Assembly (NCBI GenBank): GCA_027083015.1
Contig: JALWQS010000150.1
Span: 1-11,105, forward strand
Reading direction: 5' to 3'
From: Candidatus Woesearchaeota archaeon
Lineage (GTDB): Archaea; Nanobdellota; Nanobdellia; Woesearchaeales; UBA11576
DNA length: 11,105 bases
The position numbers and the translations under genes were made by a program. Of this stretch, positions 1 through 5,287 are shown in pieces. Below the pieces are notes generated by a model. The model worked only from the letters and a program-made list of their open reading frames with translations. It ran no database searches and was not told where the DNA came from. How positions within the stretch are numbered: position 1 is the stretch's first letter; each line of letters opens with the position of its first letter.

Positions 1-467
1 CATCCATCTCGCCAAGAGAGTTCACAAAATTCAACAAGACAGGAAAAGTAGCCAATGCATCGCTTAAAGATGACAGCGGGCAAGTAAAACTGACATTATG
101 GAACGAACAGATAGAACAGGTAAAACCCGGAGACAGAGTACGCATAGAAAAAGGATATGTCGGAGAATGGCAAGGAGAACTACAACTGACAACAGGAAAG
201 TTCGGCACCTTAAAAGTGCTGACAGAAGAAACACAAGAAACCAAAAAAGAAGGTGAAGCATCAACAACAGAGCCGGCAATCGATGAAGAAATAACTGAAG
301 ACGAAGCTGAAGAGACAGAAATACTGACCGGACTGAAAGAAGACGTTCCAGTCGAAGAAGCAGTAACAGAAGATGACGCCATCACACCAGATCCTGAAGA
401 AAAAGAAAAAAAGGATTCTGAAGAGGAGGATTCAGGGCTGGACATAGAAGAAGAAGAGATAAAATAA
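1..467 (+). CDS. RPA/SSB-like OB-fold single-stranded DNA-binding protein, 5' truncated
   Basis: The reading frame is open from base 3 to the TAA at 465-467, giving 154 visible residues; the start lies before the window. Residues 1-74 resemble the archaeal RPA-type OB fold: a glycine-containing strand (TGKVANASLKDDSGQVKLTLW), then WNEQIEQVKPGDRVRIEKGY and a GELQLTTGKFGTLKV strand. This matches the familiar order of 'lkDdsG.v.ltLW', 'vkpGd.v.I.nGyv' and 'G..qLt.gk.G'. Residues from about 75 to the end are almost entirely Glu, Asp, Thr and Ser and end in an EEEEIK tail. A disordered acidic tail is common in single-strand-binding proteins, where it contacts partner proteins. The expected role is protection of single-stranded DNA during replication and repair. 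An aminoacyl-tRNA-synthetase-type or other OB protein cannot be excluded without the missing N-terminus. Confidence 0.75.
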   Translation, partial: SISPREFTKFNKTGKVANASLKDDSGQVKLTLWNEQIEQVKPGDRVRIEKGYVGEWQGELQLTTGKFGTLKVLTEETQETKKEGEASTTEPAIDEEITEDEAEETEILTGLKEDVPVEEAVTEDDAITPDPEEKEKKDSEEEDSGLDIEEEEIK

Positions 468-490
468 TAAGGATAGGAATACCAAAAGCC

Positions 491-498
491 TTATAAAT
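491..498 (+). promoter_or_regulatory. Candidate TATA box for the tRNA-Phe gene
   Basis: The sequence TTATAAAT lies about 38 bases before the first tRNA base. A start site about 27 bases downstream, near 521, would leave a short 5' leader for RNase P to remove. A weaker AT-rich alternative is present near 503-511. The assignment rests on spacing only. Confidence 0.4.
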
Positions 499-532
499 CA
501 AACTTTAATTCTGGTGTTTAAACCAATAAATT

Positions 533-651
533 GGGGCGATAGCTCAATCTGGGAGAGCACACGGCTGAAGTCTCCCAGGACGGTATGATGACCCGACAGG
601 GAATGATTACCAGATACCGTGGTGTTCCGGGTTCAAATCCCGGTCGTCCCA
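533..651 (+). tRNA. tRNA-Phe (GAA), intron-containing
   Basis: A full cloverleaf can be drawn. The acceptor stem is 533-539 with 644-650 (one G-U pair), and the discriminator base is A651 with no encoded CCA. The D stem is 542-545/555-558. The anticodon stem is CACGG 560-564 with CCGTG 617-621. The variable loop is 622-626, and the T stem is CCGGG/CCCGG (627-631/639-643) around TTCAAAT. Removing 571-615 leaves a 7-base anticodon loop CTGAAGA with anticodon GAA at 567-569. Shifting the splice point by a base or two in most ways still gives GAA, so the phenylalanine assignment is robust. The gene is convergent with the minus-strand arvC and stands alone. Confidence 0.93.
571..615 (+). other. 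tRNA-Phe intron (45 bases) at position 37/38
   Basis: The intron sits at the canonical archaeal position, just 3' of the anticodon. The usual bulge-helix-bulge is only weakly formed: C565-G613, T566-A612 and G567-C611 pair, but the fourth pair would be A-C. In contrast, the intron is strongly complementary to the tRNA body. Bases 571-578 pair perfectly with D-arm bases 549-556 (8 pairs), and 580-586 pair perfectly with 614-620, across the 3' splice site and the anticodon stem (7 pairs). A small CCC-GACA-GGG hairpin (592-601) lies inside. The exact boundaries are inferred from the mature fold and could move by a base or two. Confidence 0.8.
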
Positions 652-727
652 GCCTTTCTTAAAGAAGCCTAAAATGTGAAAGAAAATCTACAATTTCAGA
701 AAAACAACAGACAATAAGCAGAAAAGT

Positions 728-1114
728 TTAATTTTCGTCAACAAGTTCTTTACGACGCTGAAAAGTCTCAGGAATATCAATAACATACTTACCTTCACTT
801 AACTTATAGACCATAGGATTGTCCTTATTGAACAGCTTAACAAGATCAAGCTCAAACTTACCAGGATGAGAACAACTTATAGACTCAAAATCCAAGATGA
901 CAGGAGTCTCTTCTTCAGCACCAACAAGCTCCAAAACATCCTGCTCAATCTGCTTCTTCTCCTCATCAGTAAGATTCGTGCTGACCTCTTTAGCCTTCTC
1001 AAGAGCAGACTTCTTCACATAGAAAAACAGTTTAGAACCACAAGAACAACCCTTAATAATCTCAGCAGCACCATCATCATAGAACTTATTGCAACGAACA
1101 CACTGATGAGGCAT
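728..1114 (-). CDS. arvC: OapC/ArvC-family zinc-ribbon protein
   Basis: 128 residues. The N-terminus is a zinc ribbon with ligands C5, C8, C23 and C25 (CVRC, then CSC), followed by GSKLFFYVKK. This is the signature I associate with the archaeal 'Zn-ribbon containing protein' COG3364, renamed OapC/ArvC. The middle (about residues 36-65) is a charged helix, and the C-terminal part (residues 70-128) contains the strand-rich segments EEETPVILDFESISCSHPGK and GKYVIDIPETFQRR. It is the last gene of a three-gene operon and starts 2 bases after the arvB stop, with an AAGGTCG Shine-Dalgarno-like stretch inside the end of arvB. In haloarchaea this gene accompanies the vesiculating GTPase ArvA; its own biochemical role is not established to my knowledge. 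Identification is from motif memory and context. Confidence 0.8.
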   Translation of the reverse strand: MPHQCVRCNKFYDDGAAEIIKGCSCGSKLFFYVKKSALEKAKEVSTNLTDEEKKQIEQDVLELVGAEEETPVILDFESISCSHPGKFELDLVKLFNKDNPMVYKLSEGKYVIDIPETFQRRKELVDEN

Positions 1115-1116
1115 AT

Positions 1117-1533
1117 TTATCGACCTTTCTTCTTACTTTTACTCTTTCTCTTGCCAGATTTCTTGGAATCCGCAGTCAAAAGCTGAATCTTATTCGGATC
1201 CTTCTTGATCTCCTTGACAATGGTGGCAGGACCGACAATAGTCAGACCCTGACGATCGCCAAGCAGCATATTGATGACCTTATGACGAATCTTTCGAACA
1301 GCATCAGAGTTCTTACCGCTGGAATCAATCACTGCCAATTCAATACCCTTAAACTCCTTATTGATCTCTTCCATAGTAGCCTTGATAAGCTCAGCTTCTT
1401 CTTCCTTACGAAGACGACCCTCCAAAAGAACTATCTTATTCTCCTTAACAGCATTAAGGATCTTCCTGATCCTTCCAAGACCAGACAGGTTCTCAATCTC
1501 AGCGTATGGTATGAATTGAAGTGTCAGTTCCAT
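1117..1533 (-). CDS. arvB: OapB/ArvB-family (DUF2073) protein
   Basis: 138 residues. The N-terminus MELTLQFIPYAEIENLSGLG and the following long helix, the IVLLEGRLRKEEEAELIKAT stretch and the GLTIVGPATIVKEIKKDP strand-helix unit fit the archaeal DUF2073 family, which is found next to an Era-like GTPase and a zinc-ribbon protein. The last 25 residues are a lysine-rich tail (KKSGKRKSKSKKKGR), suggesting contact with nucleic acid or acidic membrane; that is inference. The ATG start lies 15 bases after the arvA stop, with a GGGG stretch 8 bases upstream as a possible Shine-Dalgarno. There is no transmembrane segment. Function is known only by association with ArvA (vesicle formation) and with oriC-linked oap genes in haloarchaea. 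Confidence 0.8.
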   Translation of the reverse strand: MELTLQFIPYAEIENLSGLGRIRKILNAVKENKIVLLEGRLRKEEEAELIKATMEEINKEFKGIELAVIDSSGKNSDAVRKIRHKVINMLLGDRQGLTIVGPATIVKEIKKDPNKIQLLTADSKKSGKRKSKSKKKGR

Positions 1534-1548
1534 TTGTTAAACCCCTTT

Positions 1549-2181
1549 TTACCCAGCAATTACGAATAAAGCCTCATAAAACTCTTCCATATTATTTCCC
1601 TTCTTAGCAGATATTCCAACAACATCATATTGGGGAAAAGCTGCCTGGATTTTCTTAAGCTTAGACCTACGAAGATCGATCTTATTACCGACGATAAGAA
1701 CAGGAATCTTCCTAGCAGCAAGATTACCGATAATAGTTATATTTACCTGAGAGAAAGGATCCTTAGTAGAATCCAAGACAACAATAACAACATCAAGGTT
1801 ATCCAACCATTTGATAGAATCAATAACTCCGCGGGTAGCCTCTTTAGCACGAACCTTAGCTTCTTTAGCTTTCATACCCTTCTTCATAAAATCCTCATAG
1901 TCGATCTTGGTGGCGATACCAGGAGTATCAACAAGAGAAAAAGAAAGAGACTTATTGCCCTTGGTGATGTTTATCTGTTCCTTTACCTGAACCTCGCGAG
2001 TCTCATGCTCAATATTAGAGACAACGCCCATCTCCTCACCAAGCCAATCCATACAGATCCTATTAGCGAGAGTAGTTTTACCACCATTAGGAGGACCATA
2101 AAGACCAATCTTAAGATGCTTCTTCTTCCTGAACAGGTCCTTAAACACCTTACCAATAAATTTCTTCAATATCTTTATCAT
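1549..2181 (-). CDS. arvA: Era-like small GTPase, archaeal vesiculating GTPase ArvA (OapA)
   Basis: 210 residues from the ATG at 2181; the TTG one codon upstream is a less likely start. All G motifs are present: G1 GPPNGGKT (29-36), a G2 candidate Thr61 in EHETRE, G3 DTPG (85-88), G4 NKID (166-169) and G5 SAKKG (191-195). The family is the euryarchaeal Era-like GTPase OapA/ArvA, which drives extracellular vesicle formation in Haloferax. Residues 1-22 (MIKILKKFIGKVFKDLFRKK) look like an amphipathic, basic helix suited to membrane binding; there is no KH domain, unlike bacterial Era. The gene leads the arvABC operon. It has its own TATA-like promoter, a leader with a hairpin, and a GGTG Shine-Dalgarno 5 bases before the ATG. 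The role in this organism is inferred from family and operon context. Confidence 0.87.
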   Translation of the reverse strand: MIKILKKFIGKVFKDLFRKKKHLKIGLYGPPNGGKTTLANRICMDWLGEEMGVVSNIEHETREVQVKEQINITKGNKSLSFSLVDTPGIATKIDYEDFMKKGMKAKEAKVRAKEATRGVIDSIKWLDNLDVVIVVLDSTKDPFSQVNITIIGNLAARKIPVLIVGNKIDLRRSKLKKIQAAFPQYDVVGISAKKGNNMEEFYEALFVIAG

Positions 2182-2201
2182 CAAAACACCTTATCTTAAA
2201 G

Positions 2202-2220
2202 TCTGAAGGAACACTTCAGA
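2202..2220 (-). other. Hairpin in the arvA leader
   Basis: TCTGAAG and CTTCAGA form a perfect 7-base-pair stem with a 5-base loop. The hairpin would lie in the transcript leader about 20 bases before the arvA start, if transcription begins near 2245. No run of T follows on the minus strand, so it does not look like a terminator. Possible roles are control of translation or mRNA stability, or a protein-binding operator in DNA. Confidence 0.5.
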
Positions 2221-2266
2221 ATAATGCTCTTAAAAGCGTATGACAGGATTTTCAAAAATCAAATGT

Positions 2267-2276
2267 TTGTTTAAAT
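2267..2276 (-). promoter_or_regulatory. TATA box for the arvABC operon
   Basis: On the minus strand the region reads ACTATTTAAACAAA. A start site about 27 bases downstream would fall near 2245 and give a leader of roughly 64 bases that includes the hairpin at 2202-2220. A second AT-rich candidate, GCTTTTAAGAGC at 2226-2237, would start transcription inside the hairpin and is less attractive. The minus-strand T run just after the MCM-like gene (about 2312-2316) suggests that gene ends its transcript before this promoter. Confidence 0.5.
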
Positions 2277-2350
2277 AGTTTTCGGTGAGCTTAACACTCC
2301 AAATCCGACCGCGCAACCTTAAAAACTAACAGTGGTAGTGTCTCAAAAAA

Positions 2351-3520
2351 TCATCGGATAGTCAAACTGGTGGAGACAATATCCTTGACCAGACGGATAT
2401 CTTTTGCCTGAACCTGAGAACGAAGCTCCATCCTTGCAGCCGCTTTAGTAAGACGAGAAAAACCGACGACCATCCTGGGAGAGACCTCAACAAGATAACC
2501 AGCTTCTTTCTCCTTAATATCCCCGATAAAATCAACAATCTCCTGCTCAAACTTCTTAGGAATGGAAGGGGAGATATCATGAGCCTTCTTTAGATACTCC
2601 TTGATGAAAGAGATCTCTTTATCAGAAAGTCGGACTTTCTTCTGTTTCAATAATGAGCGAGAAATCTCCTTAAACTCTTCAACACTGTGCTTACGTATAA
2701 AAAAAGTCAGGTGGAACCTTGAAAGAAGAGCAGGATCAAAAGGAAGCTGCTTCTTAAGCTCAGCAACAGTATTGCCAGTAAACTTATCACCTTTAGGATT
2801 AGCAGTCGCAAGCACAGAAACCCTAGCATCAAACCTATAAGAATGACCGCCCTTATCATAAGTGACAAAACCATTCTGCATAGCGTTATAAAGAGAAGCC
2901 CGCGACTCCTCCTTCATAAGATTCAGCTCGTCAATAGCGCAAATGCCACCATCAGCCAAAGGAAGAAGACCTTTCTTAACATCCTTACCCTTCACAGTAA
3001 CGGAAAGACCAACACCGCTAGTGCCAGAACCAAGACCCATAGCAGAAACAAGAGCCAGTTCAGTAACAGAAGAAAGAATTCTCGTCTTACCAGTACCCGG
3101 ATCACCAAGAAGAAGAATATGGATCTTTTCAGGAGAAAACAACTGAAGAGCCACAGCTTTCTTGACCATGTCAAAACCCACAATATCAGGAGCGATGATC
3201 TTAGAACAATTATCATATATAACCTTAGAAAATTCTTTGAAAAGCACAGAAGAAGTCTTAGAATCAATCTTAGAATTCAGCTTAGCAACCAAGTCAGAAA
3301 CCAAAGGTTTCTTAGCAATTATCTTAGGAACAGTCATAGAAGGAAGAAGACCTCCGACAGATACATTCTCAAGATCAATAACTACAGAACCATCCTTGAC
3401 AAAACCTCTGATGATTCTTTTTTCATCATCAGAAACATACCATTCCAAAGCATCGAGCCTTTTCTCTTCATCAGGAGACAAGGAACGAAACCTCTTGATC
3501 ACATCCATGAACCTGGCCAT
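2351..3520 (-). CDS. Short MCM-clade AAA+ ATPase lacking the MCM N-terminal domain
   Basis: 389 residues. The AAA+ module spans about residues 108-389: IAPDIVGFDMVKKAVALQLF, Walker A GDPGTGKT (139-146), Walker B ICAIDELN (193-200), sensor 1 ATAN (238-241), an arginine finger in LLSRFHLTF (R268) and a sensor 2-type segment SPRMVVGFSRLTKAAARMEL near the end. The order and flanking sequence match MCM helicases (compare 'IAPsIyGh', 'LLSRFDL'), but several signatures differ: GTGKT in place of the common GTAKS, and IDELN in place of IDEFD. The roughly 107 residues before the ATPase are too few for the usual MCM subdomain A, zinc finger and OB fold. It is therefore either a reduced MCM or a paralogue beside a full-length copy elsewhere. 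The ATG has a GGAG Shine-Dalgarno 5 bases upstream. Confidence 0.85.
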   Translation of the reverse strand: MARFMDVIKRFRSLSPDEEKRLDALEWYVSDDEKRIIRGFVKDGSVVIDLENVSVGGLLPSMTVPKIIAKKPLVSDLVAKLNSKIDSKTSSVLFKEFSKVIYDNCSKIIAPDIVGFDMVKKAVALQLFSPEKIHILLLGDPGTGKTRILSSVTELALVSAMGLGSGTSGVGLSVTVKGKDVKKGLLPLADGGICAIDELNLMKEESRASLYNAMQNGFVTYDKGGHSYRFDARVSVLATANPKGDKFTGNTVAELKKQLPFDPALLSRFHLTFFIRKHSVEEFKEISRSLLKQKKVRLSDKEISFIKEYLKKAHDISPSIPKKFEQEIVDFIGDIKEKEAGYLVEVSPRMVVGFSRLTKAAARMELRSQVQAKDIRLVKDIVSTSLTIR

Positions 3521-3540
3521 TTTAACTCCACAACAACATC

Positions 3541-3558
3541 GCAGAGAGAACTCCCTGC
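3541..3558 (-). other. Hairpin in the leader of the MCM-like gene
   Basis: On the minus strand, GCAGGGA and TCTCTGC (with the central GTTC) form a 7-pair stem that includes one G-U pair. It sits 20 bases before the ATG, between the proposed start site (about 3570) and the Shine-Dalgarno. The same DNA lies between two divergent promoters, so it could also be an operator. Confidence 0.4.
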
Positions 3559-3591
3559 AATAATATCCTATCTCTCCAAAATCACGTTCTG

Positions 3592-3601
3592 AATTATAAA
3601 A
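3592..3601 (-). promoter_or_regulatory. TATA box for the MCM-like gene
   Basis: The minus-strand sequence is TTTTATAATT. A start site near 3570 gives a leader of about 50 bases with a hairpin and a GGAG Shine-Dalgarno (3526-3529). It faces away from the plus-strand promoter at 3635-3644. Confidence 0.55.
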
Positions 3602-3634
3602 CTTTTGTCAAGTTTCTTACACCATCACGAAAAA

Positions 3635-3644
3635 TACTTAAATA
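3635..3644 (+). promoter_or_regulatory. TATA box for the HTH protein gene; sets its start
   Basis: TACTTAAATA is centred about 26 bases before the ATG at 3665, the spacing expected for a leaderless archaeal mRNA. Because this element would fall inside a longer reading frame beginning at ATG 3605, it argues for the downstream start. Confidence 0.6.
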
Positions 3645-3664
3645 ATGCCTTCAATAAGCGATGT

Positions 3665-4357
3665 ATGATAAATAAAAAAAAGAGAGAACATGATAAACAG
3701 GAGAATAATACTCTAAGATCAGAGGCAGGACGGGAAGCTTCGAAGCGCCACTTGCCTGAGCATCCCGAAAAGAACCTTGCCGAGGAAGAACCTGTCGATA
3801 ACAGCATCATACCAAAACCAGTACAAAAATCACTGATCTATCTTCTAAAACAATCACAAAGAGCAGTCAATAAAGGGGATGTAGCTAAACTTAACCTGTT
3901 GAGCGAGAGGGCAATACAAGACGCAGCACTCTATCAGGACGAAGATTCACTGACCATGGCGGTAGTCCTCTATGCCATAGCAAAGATCATAGAAAGATAC
4001 GGTCTGGAAACAGAGTATCCGCAAGACATAAGGAATTATCTCTCAAGCGCAACATTCTCAATAGAATCACAAGCATTCAAGGATTATAGGTATAAGATCA
4101 AAAAGATAATAGAATTCATATACAATTCAGACAAACAGTTCAAGATATATATAGAGAAGGTGATGGAAAAAGCTCAGATCAAGAAAGGGAGCAACCTATA
4201 CGAGAAAGGAATAAGTGTCTCAAGGGCAGCAAACCTTCTAGGAATCGGTCAATGGGAACTGATGAGCTACATAGGAAAAACAAAGATCCACGACAAGCTT
4301 GGAATAACAACAAATGTGGGAGAAAGGATAAGAGTAGCAAGATCATTATTCCGTTAA
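3665..4357 (+). CDS. Helical protein with C-terminal HTH, partner of the PIN protein
   Basis: 230 residues from ATG 3665; an in-frame ATG at 3605 is rejected because the TATA box lies between them. Residues 1-45 are charged and probably disordered. Residues 50-170 are predicted to be helical (LIYLLKQSQRAVNKGDVAKL, SERAIQDAALY, TMAVVLYAIAKIIERYG). Residues 182-206 (GISVSRAANLLGIGQWELMS, then YIGKT) look like a helix-turn-helix of the kind seen in UPF0175-type antitoxins and other archaeal regulators. I do not recognise a named family. It lies 31 bases before a PIN-domain gene on the same strand, so it may be a DNA-binding or antitoxin-like partner. The unusual size of the N-terminal part also fits a chromosomal RNA-processing partner. 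Function is not established. Confidence 0.7.
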   Translation: MINKKKREHDKQENNTLRSEAGREASKRHLPEHPEKNLAEEEPVDNSIIPKPVQKSLIYLLKQSQRAVNKGDVAKLNLLSERAIQDAALYQDEDSLTMAVVLYAIAKIIERYGLETEYPQDIRNYLSSATFSIESQAFKDYRYKIKKIIEFIYNSDKQFKIYIEKVMEKAQIKKGSNLYEKGISVSRAANLLGIGQWELMSYIGKTKIHDKLGITTNVGERIRVARSLFR

Positions 4358-4365
4358 CTATAAAT
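4358..4365 (+). promoter_or_regulatory. Internal TATA box for the PIN gene
   Basis: CTATAAAT immediately follows the stop codon of the HTH gene and is centred about 27 bases before the PIN ATG at 4389, which would allow a leaderless transcript of PIN alone. A GAGG stretch 8 bases before the ATG could serve translation from a longer, two-gene message. Confidence 0.45.
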
Positions 4366-4388
4366 GGATAAGCTAAGAGGATAACCAG

Positions 4389-5099
4389 ATGGAACAAAAA
4401 GTAAAATCGCTGGTTTTTGATGCAGGACCTGTAATCAGCCTAACAACCAATAATCTGCTCTGGCTGTTGGATTACCTAAAAGAAGAGTTCCGCGGAGAAT
4501 TCTACATACCAAATGCTGTAAAGTACGAGCTGGTAGACAAGCCACTAGCTTCCAAAAAGTTCAAGTTTGAAGCGCTACAGGTATCGTTCAGACTAAGAAA
4601 AGGGGTCCTTACAAAGATAGAAACCCCAAAGATAAAAATACTGGCAGACGAGCTCATGAGCCTGGCCAACCATGTATTCAAAGTGCGAGGCAACTGGGTC
4701 AAGATAGTGCATTATGCAGAGATGGAAGCATTAGCCACCTACATCCTGTTAGGAGCTTCAGCAGTAGTCATAGACGAACTCGTAACAAGACTGCTCATCG
4801 AAGAACCGCTCGAACTGCAAAATATGCTGGCAAGACATATGAGGGGGAAGGTATTCGTGGACCGGAGGAACCTGGCAAAATTCAGAAACTGGACCAAAGG
4901 CATTAATGTAATAAGATCAGTAGAGCTTATAGTCGTAGCATATGAGCGAGGGCTGCTTGATAAGTACCTGCTAAAAAGAGATCATGCTAAGAAGATACTC
5001 CTGGAGTCATTGCTCTGGGGTGTAAAGATCAGAGGTGCAGCAATCTCTCGGCGGGAAATAGATGATATAATAAAGTTGGAGATATCATCGTCGGCATAA
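4389..5099 (+). CDS. PIN-domain ribonuclease-like protein
   Basis: 236 residues. The PIN fold is recognised from the N-terminal strand SLVFDAGPVISL with D11, the YIPNAVKYELV segment with E47, AEMEALATYILL with E111 and E113, and VVIDELVTR with D129/E130 and R134. Together these give the acidic metal-binding cluster of PIN nucleases, so the site looks intact. The protein is longer than a typical VapC (about 130-150 residues). The C-terminal segments ELIVVAYERGLL and ISRREIDDIIKLE resemble the end of DUF3368-type PIN proteins, and the extra length lies mostly between residues 50 and 105 and after 140. The expected activity is RNA cleavage. With the preceding HTH gene it could be a toxin-antitoxin pair or a housekeeping RNA-processing pair; the sequence does not decide. 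Confidence 0.78.
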   Translation: MEQKVKSLVFDAGPVISLTTNNLLWLLDYLKEEFRGEFYIPNAVKYELVDKPLASKKFKFEALQVSFRLRKGVLTKIETPKIKILADELMSLANHVFKVRGNWVKIVHYAEMEALATYILLGASAVVIDELVTRLLIEEPLELQNMLARHMRGKVFVDRRNLAKFRNWTKGINVIRSVELIVVAYERGLLDKYLLKRDHAKKILLESLLWGVKIRGAAISRREIDDIIKLEISSSA

Positions 5100-5223
5100 A
5101 CGACAGACTTCTTCTTAACGATAGACCATACCCGCCAACAAGCCACTAGTTATCCTTCTGGGTGTCTTCTGTCCTCGAGACTAAAATACTTCACCGATGA
5201 GACACGCTCTAAAAAAACAAAAG

Positions 5224-5231
5224 ATTTAAAT
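5224..5231 (+). promoter_or_regulatory. TATA box for the H1-like gene
   Basis: ATTTAAAT is preceded by an A-rich stretch. A start site about 27 bases downstream, near 5254, gives a leader of about 34 bases carrying the Shine-Dalgarno at 5272-5279. The rest of the 5100-5223 gap shows no gene or clear RNA. Confidence 0.55.
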
Positions 5232-5271
5232 ACTAGGTTAAACAGGATATAAGAAGTTTTTCCTAGAAATA

Positions 5272-5279
5272 AAGGAGGT
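5272..5279 (+). promoter_or_regulatory. Strong Shine-Dalgarno for the H1-like gene
   Basis: AAGGAGGT is the best ribosome binding site in the window and lies 8 bases before ATG 5288. Most other plus-strand genes appear leaderless, so this suggests high translation of the basic protein. Confidence 0.8.
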
Positions 5280-5287
5280 CAATTAAA

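Noticed and set aside
571..615. Box C/D guide RNA inside the tRNA intron (ATGATGA at 585-591)
   Set aside because: A C-box match is present, but no D or D' box (CTGA) lies downstream in the intron; the only CTGA is in the exon. The D-arm-complementary stretch is not placed upstream of any D box.
652..727. Hairpin near TTTCTTAAAGAAG after the tRNA as a regulatory element
   Set aside because: It is a short AT-rich palindrome with almost no loop and is probably just part of the converging 3' ends of the tRNA and arvC.
866..1186. Plus-strand frame opposite arvC/arvB
   Set aside because: Low-complexity Leu/Ser composition without a promoter; the minus-strand frames match known families.
2182..2350. 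Replication origin between arvA and the MCM-like gene
   Set aside because: No origin-recognition-box repeats, no orc1/cdc6 gene beside it and no extended AT-rich unwinding element; the gap is explained by a promoter and a T-rich end.
2843..3592. 250-codon plus-strand frame opposite the MCM-like gene
   Set aside because: It is antisense to clear Walker A, Walker B and arginine-finger motifs, and its translation is Arg/Ser/Asn-rich with no fold signature.
5100..5223. Small RNA gene in the gap after the PIN gene
   Set aside because: No C/D or H/ACA motifs, no stable stem and no promoter separate from that of the H1-like gene.
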